Positions 1 to 9,603 of a stretch of 64,000 nucleotides of DNA are shown piece after piece. Within the stretch, counting starts at the first letter, position 1. Each line of letters opens with the position of its first letter. This DNA comes from an uncultured Lachnospiraceae bacterium (GTDB lineage Bacteria > Bacillota > Clostridia > Lachnospirales > Lachnospiraceae): positions 65,178 through 129,177 of the forward strand of contig CAJUMJ010000003.1 in the NCBI GenBank assembly GCA_910587095.1. Direction: 5' to 3'. A program made the translations under genes and the position numbers. The notes under the pieces were generated by a model. The model saw only the letters and a list, made by a program, of their open reading frames with translations, ran no database searches and was not told the DNA's origin.

Positions 1-143
1 ACCAGCTGTCACCCCATTTCTGCACCGGATATGTGCCGTTTGGCCGCGTAGTCCCTTGCACGCATTATCCGTTTGTGATATCATACATTATACCATTTGT
101 CACATCATACAATTGATACAACGAAAGAAAGAGAGGGATTCCC

Positions 144-1058
144 ATGCCCATCAAAGTAGCGGACTTACTGCCGGCAGCCGGCGTTTTGGAAAAGGAAAAT
201 ATATTCGTCATGACAGAATTCCGGGCTATGCACCAGGACATTCGTCCTCTGGATGTACTGATTTTAAATCTGATGCCCACAAAAGAAGTGACGGAAACGC
301 AGCTTCTCCGCAAGCTCTCAAACACTCCCCTGCAAGTGAATGTGGAATTTCTGCAAACGGCAAGCTATACGCCTCTGCATACGGATTCCAACCATATGGA
401 ATCTTTCTATACCACCTTTGACAAAATCAAAAACCGCAAATTTGACGGTATGATTATTACCGGCGCACCACTCGACCATGTACGTTTCGAAAAGGTAGCT
501 TACTGGGACGAAATCTGTACCATCATGGAATGGGGAAGAACGCATGTACACTGTACGCTCCATCTATGCTGGGGCGCCTACGCCGCCTTATATTATTTCT
601 ACGGACTGGACCGGGAAGATCTGGATGTAAAAATCTCAGGGGTATACCCGCATCGGATTATCAAGAAAAAATCGCCTCTTTTCCGCGGTTTTGACGATGT
701 CTTTCACGCGCCCCAGTCCCGTTCCATGACGATCGATCCGGCCCAGATCGCATCCGTTCCAAATCTGGAACTTATGGCCGTCTCTGACGAAGCCGGCATG
801 GCTATTGCCAAGACGGATGACAGCAGACATTTCTTTGTCACCTGCCATCTGGAATACGATGCGGACACGCTTGCGCTGGAATACGCCAGAGACATGGAAA
901 AAGGGTTAAATCCAAATATTCCGGTAAATTACTTCCCCGGCGACGATCCCGCAAAGGAGCCGATCGTCAACTGGCGCTCCGCAGGACAGCTTCTGTTCTC
1001 CAACTGGCTTAATTACTATGTGTACCAGACCACGCCGTATGATGTGCGGGAGATCTAA
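144..1058 (+). CDS. metA: Homoserine O-acyltransferase (MetA family)
   Basis: This cytoplasmic enzyme acylates homoserine in the first committed step of methionine synthesis. The 304-residue length is normal for MetA. The catalytic cysteine is Cys142 in LCWGAYAALYYFYG, and His235 with Glu237 lie in CHLEYD, matching the family triad. Residue 111, which in studied homologues is Glu for acetyl-CoA users and Gly for succinyl-CoA users, is Asp here (GAPLDHV). The acidic residue favours acetyl-CoA, but this is inference. The start has a GAGAGG ribosome binding site. The gene is monocistronic, ending in a hairpin at 1065-1095. No SAM riboswitch is recognisable in the 143 bases available upstream. 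Confidence 0.95.
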   Translation: MPIKVADLLPAAGVLEKENIFVMTEFRAMHQDIRPLDVLILNLMPTKEVTETQLLRKLSNTPLQVNVEFLQTASYTPLHTDSNHMESFYTTFDKIKNRKFDGMIITGAPLDHVRFEKVAYWDEICTIMEWGRTHVHCTLHLCWGAYAALYYFYGLDREDLDVKISGVYPHRIIKKKSPLFRGFDDVFHAPQSRSMTIDPAQIASVPNLELMAVSDEAGMAIAKTDDSRHFFVTCHLEYDADTLALEYARDMEKGLNPNIPVNYFPGDDPAKEPIVNWRSAGQLLFSNWLNYYVYQTTPYDVREI

Positions 1059-1064
1059 AATATT

Positions 1065-1095
1065 AGCCTCTGCGCTCAACAGCCAGAGGCTTTTT
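1065..1095 (+). terminator. Rho-independent terminator after metA
   Basis: The inverted repeat AGCCTCTG / CAGAGGCT is followed by TTTTT, seven bases after the metA stop codon. On the other strand it sits just past the end of ligA and may also help stop that operon, although the T-tract there is weaker. Confidence 0.88.
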
Positions 1096-1111
1096 CCATA
1101 ACATTCGATAT

Positions 1112-3070
1112 TTAAGTGAGAAACTCCTCCGCGAAGTCCTCCTCGTTTACTATACGCACGCCGAGTTCCTTCGCCTTCTTATTTTTGGAAGACTGGGACG
1201 CCACATCGTTGTTGATCAAACATACCGTTTTTCCGGTCACGCTGCCCGTCACCTTTCCTCCCCGTCTCTCGATTTCCTCTTTCAGCGCATTCCTGTTTTC
1301 AAACCGGGTCAGGCTTCCGGTAATGACAAAACTCATACCAGCCAGATTTTGCTGCGCCTCCTGCATCCTCTCGGCCTCGATTTCCACCTCGCGCAGCAGA
1401 TTTTCCAACTGAGTCACGGCTTTCTCCTCCCGGAAAAAATCGTGAATACTCTGTGCAATCACCTCTCCCACACCGTCGATCTCTGACAGCTCCTCCGTTG
1501 ACGCCTCTCTCATGGCCTGCAAATCGTACATGAAATATCTGCACAGCATCTTCGCGTTGGCCACCCCCACGTTTTCGATTCCCAATCCATAAATCAAACG
1601 CGGCAACGTTGTTTTTTTCGCCCGCTCAATGCTCTCCAAAAGGTTATTGTAGGACTTCTCGCCAAATCCCTCCATCTCTGTGATCTCTTCCCTGTAACGG
1701 TCAAGATGAAACAGATCCGCAAACTCATGCAAAAATCCTTTCGCCAGAAACTTTTCCAGGGTAGACTCCGACAGGCCGTCCACATTCAGGGCGTCCCGAC
1801 TTACCAGAAGCGTAAAGGACTTAATCTTTTTTGCATCGCACTGCGGATTATCACAATAAAGCGACTGAACGTCATTCACCTGGCTGATTCGGGTTGGCTG
1901 TCCGCAAACAGGACAATTCTTCGGAATTTCCAACGTATCACTCCCGGTCAGATTTTCCGCAATCTGAGGAATGATCATATTCGCCTTATAGACCGTGATC
2001 CGATCCCCTATTCCAAGCTTAAGCCCCCGCAAAATACTGATATTGTGCACAGAAGCCCGGCTTACAGTGGTTCCCTCCAGCTCCACAGGCTCGAAAATTG
2101 CCACCGGATTAATAAGCCCCGTGCGGCTGGCGCTCCACTCCACTTCCGAGAGCGTTGTCTCCCTCAGTTCGTCCGCCCATTTAAAAGCGATGGAATCTCT
2201 TGGAAACTTCGCCGTCCTGCCAAGGGAGGCGCCATAAGCCATATCCTCATAGGTCAGGACAAGTCCGTCCGAGGGAATGTCATGGCTCTGTATTTTTTCT
2301 TCAAAATAACCTATGTTATCCAATATGTTTTCCGGCTTTACAAGGCGGTGTTCCACCACATCGAACCCCTGCTTTTTTAAAAAGGCAAACTGCCCGGTGC
2401 GTGTATTATGAAAATCCACATCCGCCCTCACCAGTTGAAACGCATAAAAACGCACGTTTCTGCCCGCCGTGACCTGATTGTCAAGCTGTCTGACACTTCC
2501 GCTGCACAGGTTCCTCGGGTTTTTGTACTTTGCCTGGACATCGTCAATCTCTCTGTTAATCCGTTCAAAATCACTGTAGGTAATGACGGCCTCCCCCCGT
2601 AAAATCAGCTCCCCCTTATATGGAATTGTCAGTGGGAGGTTCCGAAACACCTTCGCATTGTTGGTAACGACCTCTCCCACTTCACCGTTGCCCCTGGTGA
2701 CCGCCTTTTGCATTTTCCCGTCCGCATAGGTCAGGACAATGGTCAATCCGTCCAGCTTCCAGGACAATACAGCCTCCCTGTCGTTTAGCCATTCCCGAAG
2801 CTCATCCCTGCTCTTGGTCTTTGCCAGAGACAGCATAGGTATCTCATGCCTCTCCTTCGGCAGCTCCTCCACCGCCTCATACCCTACCTGGGCGGTGGGA
2901 CTGTTCGCCATAGTGACGCCAAGCTCCCTCTCAAGACCTGTCAGTTCATCATAGAGCGCATCATACTCAAAGTTGGAAATTATCTCCTCATTCTTCGCAT
3001 AGTAGGCTTCGGAAGCCTTGTTTAAAAGCGAGACAAGCTCTCTCATTCGATCCATCTTATTTTCCGTCAT
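1112..3070 (-). CDS. ligA: NAD-dependent DNA ligase LigA
   Basis: LigA seals nicks in duplex DNA using NAD+ as adenylate donor. Domains run in the usual order: an Ia helical segment at the N-terminus, the adenylation domain with KLDG (Lys105), an OB fold, a four-cysteine zinc finger (CPVCGQP ... CDNPQC), helix-hairpin-helix motifs and a C-terminal BRCT domain (FVITGSL). The 652-residue length is normal. The segment before the active site (SLAKTKSRDEL) differs from the usual LSLxNxF, so this could be the second LigA type found in some Clostridia. It is the last gene of the MBOAT-SGNH-RluF-LigA run, 23 bases after the pseudouridine synthase gene. Confidence 0.95.
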   Translation of the reverse strand: MTENKMDRMRELVSLLNKASEAYYAKNEEIISNFEYDALYDELTGLERELGVTMANSPTAQVGYEAVEELPKERHEIPMLSLAKTKSRDELREWLNDREAVLSWKLDGLTIVLTYADGKMQKAVTRGNGEVGEVVTNNAKVFRNLPLTIPYKGELILRGEAVITYSDFERINREIDDVQAKYKNPRNLCSGSVRQLDNQVTAGRNVRFYAFQLVRADVDFHNTRTGQFAFLKKQGFDVVEHRLVKPENILDNIGYFEEKIQSHDIPSDGLVLTYEDMAYGASLGRTAKFPRDSIAFKWADELRETTLSEVEWSASRTGLINPVAIFEPVELEGTTVSRASVHNISILRGLKLGIGDRITVYKANMIIPQIAENLTGSDTLEIPKNCPVCGQPTRISQVNDVQSLYCDNPQCDAKKIKSFTLLVSRDALNVDGLSESTLEKFLAKGFLHEFADLFHLDRYREEITEMEGFGEKSYNNLLESIERAKKTTLPRLIYGLGIENVGVANAKMLCRYFMYDLQAMREASTEELSEIDGVGEVIAQSIHDFFREEKAVTQLENLLREVEIEAERMQEAQQNLAGMSFVITGSLTRFENRNALKEEIERRGGKVTGSVTGKTVCLINNDVASQSSKNKKAKELGVRIVNEEDFAEEFLT

Positions 3071-3093
3071 CTTTTCAAAGTCTCCTCATTACC

Positions 3094-3813
3094 TCATTTC
3101 ACCAAAAAGCCGCAGAGCCGATACAGCTTTGTCAGTTCATTCTCTGTCAACTCCCGGTATTCACCCGGTTTCAGCTCTCCAAGCTCTATATTCATAACAC
3201 GTGTTCTTTTAAGACTTCTGACGCGATACCCCTGTGCCTCGCACATCCGTCGAATCTGCCTGTTAAGTCCCTGTGTGAGAATCATTTTGAGTGTTTTGTC
3301 ACCGATTTTTTCTATCTCGCAAGGCCGGGTCGTCTGTTTCAATTCCTCCAGATACACGCCCTCCCGCATCTTTCGCAGCGCGGCATCCTCCCACTTTCTG
3401 TCAGCTTTCACGATATACTCTTTCTCGTGCGCGTTTTTCCCCCGCATCATGGCCTCTATAAGATCCCCGTCGTCGGTGAGCAGAAGAAGTCCTTCCGAGT
3501 CCTTATCCAACCGTCCCGCGTAGGTCACACGCTTATGATAACCGATTTCTTTCGTCACCATTCTCTTCGCATGGGCATCCCTCTCCGTACATACCACTCC
3601 CACGGGTTTGTAGTAAGCAAGAACTACCTTTTCCTTCGGGGCGCTTATCGCTTTTCCCCAAACCTCCACCAAATCTCCCGCCCCGATCTTTATTCCCGGA
3701 CAGGCCGTCTCCCCGTTCACCCGGACCACTCCCGTCTCTATCAGTCTGTCCGCATCCCGTCTCGAACACAACCCGCAGGAAGCGAGATATTTATTGAGCC
3801 GCATCTGTTCCAT
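3094..3813 (-). CDS. RluF/RsuA-family rRNA pseudouridine synthase
   Basis: This enzyme converts a specific rRNA uridine to pseudouridine. An N-terminal S4 RNA-binding domain (MRLNKYLASCGLCSRRDAD) precedes the catalytic domain, in which GRLDKDSEGLLLLT carries the catalytic aspartate. That motif is closer to RluF than to RluB or RsuA. A GTG at 3819 is also in frame, but AGGAAGG lies eight bases before the ATG at 3813, so that start is preferred. The gene overlaps the 3' end of the SGNH gene by 23 bases, implying translational coupling. The exact target uridine cannot be read from sequence. Confidence 0.9.
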   Translation of the reverse strand: MEQMRLNKYLASCGLCSRRDADRLIETGVVRVNGETACPGIKIGAGDLVEVWGKAISAPKEKVVLAYYKPVGVVCTERDAHAKRMVTKEIGYHKRVTYAGRLDKDSEGLLLLTDDGDLIEAMMRGKNAHEKEYIVKADRKWEDAALRKMREGVYLEELKQTTRPCEIEKIGDKTLKMILTQGLNRQIRRMCEAQGYRVRSLKRTRVMNIELGELKPGEYRELTENELTKLYRLCGFLVK

Positions 3814-4942
3814 TTCCACTGCCTTCCTGCCTCATTGCCGCCGTTTCCCCTTCCTCTCTTTCCACGCAGTGCGCATAGAGAAAGTCCCGCCATTTGTCAT
3901 AATGCTGCGCATAGAGATGAACCCCGTCAAAAGTGAGCTCCTCCTGCAAATACCCCTGCGCATCAGTAAACAGCGGATTGCAGTCCAAATAGAAGATATC
4001 CCTGCCGTTGGCAAGTCTGGCCGAAGCCACATTCTTGTCGTTAATATTAATATTGTTAAATTCCGTATCCGTATTATCCTTCTCACGACTCACATGCAGA
4101 TTTGCCATAATGTAAATGGTAACACCCGGCTGCCACTCTTTGATCTGTTGAATTACTTTCAAATACTGCTTCATATACATGAGAGTGTTGCCGTACCCCA
4201 ATTCGTTCATGCCAAGCATAATATAAATCTTACCGTAGCGCTTCTCCTGCAGGATTTGTTTCAGGTCCACTTTCTCCCCTGTCTTCTGATAAGTCACGCC
4301 ATCGTCCTCAAAAAGCTTATATATCGTCATTCCGTTGTCGCAAAAGAAATCCGCCCCGCTAAGCCCCGCGTAATCCGATATCCCCAAAGTCCTGGAATCC
4401 CCCAAAAACGCGGCATCATTAAAATAACTCTCGTTTTTCAAAGCATATTCATAGTCCGTAGTCAATGCAACTTTTCCTGCATCCGAATAATATCTCGAAT
4501 CCGTGCTGACCGGTGTATATGCAACAAATTTTGTGGTTCCATGTCTGTCTTTTGCCGAATTGACCGCCTTTTGGGAATTTACCGATTCAATATTCAGCTT
4601 CCCTCCATTCTCTAAACTGTCATTTTCTTCCTTGCATTCTCCTGCATTTTCCAGAAGTTCCTTCCGCTCCTCCTCTTTTTGCGTATACAGACCCTCTGTA
4701 GCCTGTACGGTATCCGGCTCTGTTTTATCTGCTAATATAATTTCATCCGTACTGTTATTTTTTCCCGGCAATACCGGATTCTTACCATCCATCATATGCA
4801 CAGCCGGAATTTTTTTGTTCATATCAAAAAAATTTATCTCGTCAGACATAGGGATCACGACAAGGCTCGTTATAAGAACAAGTAAAACCAACGGACAGTT
4901 ATATATGATTTCCACAAAATTTCTTATCGCATTTTTATTCAT
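3791..4942 (-). CDS. Membrane-anchored SGNH/GDSL-type acyl-transfer partner protein
   Basis: This 383-residue protein has one N-terminal membrane segment (about residues 14-32), an acidic low-complexity linker and an extracellular SGNH-like domain. The block I motif is AAFLGDSRTLGISDYAG, the block III-like motif is GMNELGYGN, and the C-terminal Asp/His pair lies in TFDGVHLYAQHY. It follows the MBOAT gene by 19 bases. In comparable pairs (AlgI/AlgX, PatA/PatB, DltB/DltD) the membrane acyltransferase exports an acyl group and the SGNH partner places it on a cell-wall polymer. The polymer here is unknown. The start has GAGGTG four bases upstream. Confidence 0.85.
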   Translation of the reverse strand: MNKNAIRNFVEIIYNCPLVLLVLITSLVVIPMSDEINFFDMNKKIPAVHMMDGKNPVLPGKNNSTDEIILADKTEPDTVQATEGLYTQKEEERKELLENAGECKEENDSLENGGKLNIESVNSQKAVNSAKDRHGTTKFVAYTPVSTDSRYYSDAGKVALTTDYEYALKNESYFNDAAFLGDSRTLGISDYAGLSGADFFCDNGMTIYKLFEDDGVTYQKTGEKVDLKQILQEKRYGKIYIMLGMNELGYGNTLMYMKQYLKVIQQIKEWQPGVTIYIMANLHVSREKDNTDTEFNNININDKNVASARLANGRDIFYLDCNPLFTDAQGYLQEELTFDGVHLYAQHYDKWRDFLYAHCVEREEGETAAMRQEGSGNGTDAAQ

Positions 4943-4961
4943 TTTGCACCTCGATCACGCA

Positions 4962-6380
4962 CTAAAATCTAAAATATAAAAACGGATTATTGCTTCCGGT
5001 GACAATCTCATATACAGCCCACCAAAACACTCCAAACAAAGGCAGGACAACGAACCATCGATCCTTCCATTTCCAATAAGCTTTCCCCGGCAAAGGTGTT
5101 GCAAAAATAACGCACGCTATCAAAAGAGCGCCATACTCCTTGAGATACCGCAAAAGCTGTGTCGTCCCCACCAGAATTTCCTCCCTGTGATACCCTGCAA
5201 GGTTACCCATATATCCGGCAAGCTGTCCCATATCCGTAATGGCAAAGATCACCCAGGTTGCGGGAATCAACAGCAAAAGATAGATATGTCCCACTACCCT
5301 GCTGTTCTCCAGCCACTTCCCAAATCCGGTTTTCTCAAGCGCAATCAGCAGAAAAAGAACAACGCCCCACAGCACAAAATTCCAGTCAGCGCCATGCCAT
5401 AATCCCGTAAGAGCCCATACGATAAAGAGGTTGCGAACCGTTTTCATCCGTCCCATACGGCTGCCCCCCAAAGGAAAATAGACATACTCCCGAAACCAGC
5501 TCCCGAGTGTCATGTGCCATCTTCTCCAAAATTCCGAGACGGAACGGGCTACATATGGGTTGTCAAAATTGCGTGGGATGGAAAATCCCAGCATCTTGCC
5601 AAGCCCCATGGCCATGGCAGAATAGCCCCAAAAGTCAAAATATAGCTGGAAGGAATAGGCAAACGCACCAAGCCAGGCCACCAGCATATGCAGCCTTCCT
5701 GCCCCTGCCGTCATAATCAGGTTCCAGAGCGTGCCGATCTGGTTTGCCAAAAGCACTTTTAACCCCAGCCCCAATGTAAAAAGCTTGAAGCCGTTCTCTA
5801 TATCCCGAATCCTGACCCGCCTGCCCGCCATGCGCGCCGACACCTCGCCGTAACGGACAATCGGGCCCGCGATGAGCTGCGGAAACATGCAGACGTAGGT
5901 CGCAAAGGAAAGAAAACCCGCACTCCTCTTCTCCGTTCCCCGGTACAGGTCAATCAAATAAGATAACATCTGAAATGTATAAAAACTGATGCCGAGCGGA
6001 AGCGCCAGAGAAAGCAGTGGACAAATCGTCTTTCCCGCAAGGGCATTGACGCTGCCGGCCGCAAAGTCCCAATACTTGAATAAAAACAACACAGCCAGAT
6101 CAAAGGTTATCGCCGCGGTCAGTGTCATTTTTCGACGCCTCAGAGCCTTTTTCTTCCGGTCGGTCTGAGGAGAGCGCGGCTCCCAGAACATATAGCGGCT
6201 GAATCCATAGTTTATCAGGACAGATAAAAGAAGCAGCAGAACGAAATACGGTTCTCCCACTCCATAGAAAATAAGACTTCCCAATAAAAGTATAAGATTG
6301 CGGTATCCTGGAAATGCCAGATAAATTATCATAAAAATCGGTAAAAACCGAAACAAAAATCCCACACTGGAAAAAAGCAT
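4962..6380 (-). CDS. MBOAT family O-acyltransferase (AlgI/DltB type)
   Basis: This is a multi-pass membrane protein of 472 residues. The MBOAT signatures are WRRWHMTLGSWFREYVYFPLGG-like sequence in the middle and ALTGLWHGADWNFVLWG further on, the latter holding the conserved histidine. The family moves acyl groups from a cytoplasmic donor across the membrane for O-acylation of surface polymers. It is the first gene of the operon, with a GGGAG ribosome binding site and a textbook promoter about 50-80 bases upstream. The following SGNH gene is its expected partner. Specific substrate is not readable from sequence. Confidence 0.92.
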   Translation of the reverse strand: MLFSSVGFLFRFLPIFMIIYLAFPGYRNLILLLGSLIFYGVGEPYFVLLLLLSVLINYGFSRYMFWEPRSPQTDRKKKALRRRKMTLTAAITFDLAVLFLFKYWDFAAGSVNALAGKTICPLLSLALPLGISFYTFQMLSYLIDLYRGTEKRSAGFLSFATYVCMFPQLIAGPIVRYGEVSARMAGRRVRIRDIENGFKLFTLGLGLKVLLANQIGTLWNLIMTAGAGRLHMLVAWLGAFAYSFQLYFDFWGYSAMAMGLGKMLGFSIPRNFDNPYVARSVSEFWRRWHMTLGSWFREYVYFPLGGSRMGRMKTVRNLFIVWALTGLWHGADWNFVLWGVVLFLLIALEKTGFGKWLENSRVVGHIYLLLLIPATWVIFAITDMGQLAGYMGNLAGYHREEILVGTTQLLRYLKEYGALLIACVIFATPLPGKAYWKWKDRWFVVLPLFGVFWWAVYEIVTGSNNPFLYFRF

Positions 6381-6431
6381 CTAAAAGACTCCCTATACAC
6401 AGTGGTTTATCCCCTGTAAAAATCTATATTT

Positions 6432-6460
6432 AGTATAGGTCAGGCATATGCTTTTGACAA
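6432..6460 (-). promoter_or_regulatory. Sigma-70 type promoter of the MBOAT-SGNH-rluF-ligA operon
   Basis: Read on the minus strand, TTGTCA (6460-6455) and TATACT (6437-6432) are separated by exactly 17 bases, close to consensus, upstream of the MBOAT start. Confidence 0.82.
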
Positions 6461-6483
6461 CCCCATAAATCAATTTTAAGATT

Positions 6484-7902
6484 TTATAAAGATTTGCGCA
6501 GCCCCTTCGGATAATGGTTTTTGATCTGCTCTCCTGACGCTTTTCCGAATCCCAGCGAATACCCTTCGTAGTCTAAAACGATCCACCCCTTGCGTCCCTT
6601 ACAAGGCAGGCTTTCTCCCCGCAGATAAGTTTCCGCCTCCTGCTTGTCAAGGCTTTTTCGCTTTCCCGTATCCTTTCCCGTATCCTCGTCCGAAAGCGAT
6701 ACCGCCAGCGCATGTGAGGGCTCAAACCGATTCTTCTTCTCCGCAAGAATCTGTAGCCCGGGTCGGAGTACCTTCACTCCCGCCAGAGGAATCATATCCT
6801 CCGGAATCAGGTAAATCTGCTCCCCGAACCGTATCACATGGCCGGGATGTCCGCTCCTCCACCTGTCCCCGACTTCCAGCTCTTCCTTCAAAAACTCTTC
6901 CGTAAGTTTACATAACTTTTTATCAATCCCGTTCCCCTTACACATCTTCCTCGACAAAGGCCATTCTTTTCCAACAAAATCCGAAGCCTTGCGCAATCTG
7001 GCGACATAGTGTCCCTCCCCGCGTATCAAATGTGGCCACAGCCGCATCGTATGTTCGATTCCCGGAGCCGGCTCTCTGATCCAGTCCTCACGCCCAGGTG
7101 AAAACAATTCTTCCAGACCGCTTTTTTCTATACAATATGCCTCATTGGATCTCAAAAAGGCGCTGATCGTCCCCTCGTTTTCCTCCGGTGAAAAAGTGCA
7201 GGTGGAATAGACGAGAATGCCGCCCGGCCGCAGCATCCGATCGGCCTCCTTTAGGATCAGCGCCTGCCTCTCTGCGCACATCCGCACATTCTCAGGACTC
7301 CACTCGCCTCTGGCAGCTTCATCCTTTCGAAACATCCCCTCTCCCGAGCAGGGCGCATCCACCAATATCCTGTCAAAATATGCCGGAAAGAGCGCCGCCA
7401 TCCGTTCCGGCCTCTCGTTACAGACCACACAGTTGGCAACACCCATACGCTCCACATTCTGAGAGAGAATTTTTGCCCGCTCCGCGTTAACCTCATTCGC
7501 CACCAAAAGCCCCTGTCCCTGCATCCTGCCGGCAATCTGTGTCGTCTTACCCCCAGGTGCCGCGCAAAAGTCCAGAATCCGTTCCCCCGGCTTCGGATCG
7601 AGAACTTCCGTCACCGCCATAGCGGAAGGTTCCTGAATATAGTAGGCGCCGGCCTCGTGAAGCACATGCCGTCCCGGCTGCGCTGCAGCGTCATAATAAT
7701 ACCCTTCCCGCGCCCAGGAAACATGTTCCAGCGGGAAGGGCATCAGCCTTAGAAAATCCTCCTGCGTCCCCTTCAAAAGGTTTCGTCTGAGTCCGTACTG
7801 CCTCTCCGTTTTGTAACTCGCTTCAAAAGATTCATACTCACTGCCAAGAAGCGTCCGCATCCGGGATACAAACGCCTCCGGCAATCCAATCCATGCACTC
7901 AT
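6484..7902 (-). CDS. NOL1/NOP2/Sun family rRNA m5C methyltransferase (RsmF-like)
   Basis: This SAM-dependent enzyme makes 5-methylcytosine in rRNA. Motif I is FCAAPGGKTTQIA. The two cysteines of the family are in DAPCSGEGMF (about residue 185) and YSTCTFSPEENE (about residue 235). The C-terminal part, with RGWIVLDY-like sequence and GFGKASGEQIKNHYPKGLR, resembles the PUA-like RNA-binding extension of RsmF/YebU. A GTG lies immediately before the chosen ATG; GGGA spacing favours the ATG. The gene is 28 bases downstream of the GH3 gene and is probably co-transcribed with it. Confidence 0.92.
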   Translation of the reverse strand: MSAWIGLPEAFVSRMRTLLGSEYESFEASYKTERQYGLRRNLLKGTQEDFLRLMPFPLEHVSWAREGYYYDAAAQPGRHVLHEAGAYYIQEPSAMAVTEVLDPKPGERILDFCAAPGGKTTQIAGRMQGQGLLVANEVNAERAKILSQNVERMGVANCVVCNERPERMAALFPAYFDRILVDAPCSGEGMFRKDEAARGEWSPENVRMCAERQALILKEADRMLRPGGILVYSTCTFSPEENEGTISAFLRSNEAYCIEKSGLEELFSPGREDWIREPAPGIEHTMRLWPHLIRGEGHYVARLRKASDFVGKEWPLSRKMCKGNGIDKKLCKLTEEFLKEELEVGDRWRSGHPGHVIRFGEQIYLIPEDMIPLAGVKVLRPGLQILAEKKNRFEPSHALAVSLSDEDTGKDTGKRKSLDKQEAETYLRGESLPCKGRKGWIVLDYEGYSLGFGKASGEQIKNHYPKGLRKSL

Positions 7903-7930
7903 CACTTTTCCCGTCCGATACCGACATGCC

Positions 7931-9577
7931 CTACATCAAAAGCGCCCCGCCGAAAAACGCTTTCTGTACATCCGTCACCAACACACGCAGAGGCTTATCC
8001 TGCTCTTTCCTGTGCCCGAGTTTGGCTATAAACCTGCCATAAGCCTTAAACCCGCCCCGGGGAATAAGCCGGATTTTCACCCTGTCAAGCTCCGCCAGCT
8101 CACGATCTCTCTTATAGCCAAAGCAACTCTCCATCAGGCACTCGTCCAAAAGTTCCTCCGCGTTTTCCGGAAGCTCACCCTCCGCAAGCTCCAGAAAGAG
8201 CATATAACGCGGCACGCGATTCGAATAATCTCCGTCCACACAAAATCCTTCCGCCGTACAGTTCGCCCTGTCTTTGAACTTTCGCATCGCGTTTTCCAAC
8301 TGCCGCACATTCATCTTCTCGTCGGCAATGTTGATCAACTGACTTTTTCGGTAGCATACGCGCACAACAGGCGCCTGTCCTTTAAAACCGACTATCGCCA
8401 CCACATCTCCAATGGCATAGCGGTAGGCCCCGGAATAAGTGGTAATCACAAGCTCGTACTTCATCCCTACTTCCACATCTTTAATCGTAACCGGCTTCTG
8501 TACCTCCTCGGCCTCCGGAAAAAACTCATAAAAACAAGTGTCCGGAATCAATACATAGTAAGCATCCTCCTCATTGACGGCTGTGGCTATGCCAAAGCAG
8601 CCTTCCGAGGCCGCATACGCAAAATGGTGGATGGGCAGATCACCCACATACTTCCTCAGCTTATCCATATAAGGAGTAAACATACTGCCGCCGATTACTC
8701 GTCCGTAACGAATGCCTGGCCATATCTTCTTTACCAGCCCATTCTCCAGATCTTCCGTCGAAATCGCCCGCAGCTCACTCGCTCTCACGGGATCCGCCGG
8801 CAGCTTCTCCTTCAAATATTCCCTCCATTCGTGGCTCACAGGGAAACATCCGCTTACCTCCCCTGTCTCAATATCCGAAAGAAAAGCGTCCCAGTTATTT
8901 ACCAGATACCGCAGCATACCCACAACGCGATTCACGAAAAGACCGTGTATCGCCGTGACGTCTCTGCACGCAAGGGCGAAACGGAGCTTCACATAGAGCA
9001 TGTCCTCCGCCTTTCCCCCTGGAAAGAGCACTTCCTCCGGCGCCGTATAGCAGCCGATATCCAATTCGCCCTTCTCGTCTAAATATTGATGCAGTACCCC
9101 GGCCCGGACACCGCAGAGACTTCCGTCCGGCATATAGTCCTGCCTGAAATCCCCTGTCTCAAATATCCTGCCAAACAACTCCTCCTCTGTCGCCTCGGGG
9201 ATCTGCTCTTTGACGATCTCCCGAAACAGATCACGCCAGTAAAACTTCTGTTTTTGCAAGTCCTCTTCCACAATCGGCACATATCTGGGAGAATCGGTGT
9301 TGCTGGAACTGATACAGTAATACACCGGCTCCGCAGCCGTGATCAGCCCGGTTTCACCCGCTATCTGACGCTCGACAATCGGCTCATAATCATAGTGAAA
9401 CGTGAGCGGAAGTTCCTTTTGGTATTCTTCTATAGAATGTATATCCTCAAATCCAAAGAGCGTTCCATACTCCGTATCTTTGTTCTCCTCAAGCCTCTGG
9501 AACAGGTATTTCTCCTGCTCGGCCACCGCGTTGCGGCATAATTCCTCAAATCGGGCTGTTGCACTCGCCTTCTCCAT
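7931..9577 (-). CDS. GH3 family acyl-adenylate-forming-like protein
   Basis: The 548-residue product belongs to the GH3 family, whose plant members adenylate and conjugate hormones to amino acids. The role of bacterial members is unknown. The nucleotide-binding segment reads YYCISSSNTDSPRYVP, diverging from the usual SSGTSxG form, while downstream blocks such as HFAYAASEGCFGIA and YRYAIGDVVAIVGFKG are family-typical. An in-frame upstream extension to 9718 exists, but AAGGAGA sits seven bases before the ATG at 9577 and a good promoter lies inside that extension, so the short start is right. It probably forms an operon with the methyltransferase gene. Confidence 0.85.
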   Translation of the reverse strand: MEKASATARFEELCRNAVAEQEKYLFQRLEENKDTEYGTLFGFEDIHSIEEYQKELPLTFHYDYEPIVERQIAGETGLITAAEPVYYCISSSNTDSPRYVPIVEEDLQKQKFYWRDLFREIVKEQIPEATEEELFGRIFETGDFRQDYMPDGSLCGVRAGVLHQYLDEKGELDIGCYTAPEEVLFPGGKAEDMLYVKLRFALACRDVTAIHGLFVNRVVGMLRYLVNNWDAFLSDIETGEVSGCFPVSHEWREYLKEKLPADPVRASELRAISTEDLENGLVKKIWPGIRYGRVIGGSMFTPYMDKLRKYVGDLPIHHFAYAASEGCFGIATAVNEEDAYYVLIPDTCFYEFFPEAEEVQKPVTIKDVEVGMKYELVITTYSGAYRYAIGDVVAIVGFKGQAPVVRVCYRKSQLINIADEKMNVRQLENAMRKFKDRANCTAEGFCVDGDYSNRVPRYMLFLELAEGELPENAEELLDECLMESCFGYKRDRELAELDRVKIRLIPRGGFKAYGRFIAKLGHRKEQDKPLRVLVTDVQKAFFGGALLM

Positions 9578-9603
9578 CAAATCTCTCCTTCTAACATAAA
9601 CCG

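Noticed and set aside
1..143. SAM (S-box) riboswitch upstream of metA
   Set aside because: None of the conserved S-box core elements or a terminator pair is recognisable in the 143 bases available; the region is also cut by the window edge.
1706..2380. 224-residue plus-strand frame inside ligA
   Set aside because: It is a shadow of the conserved ligase coding sequence on the other strand with no supporting signals.
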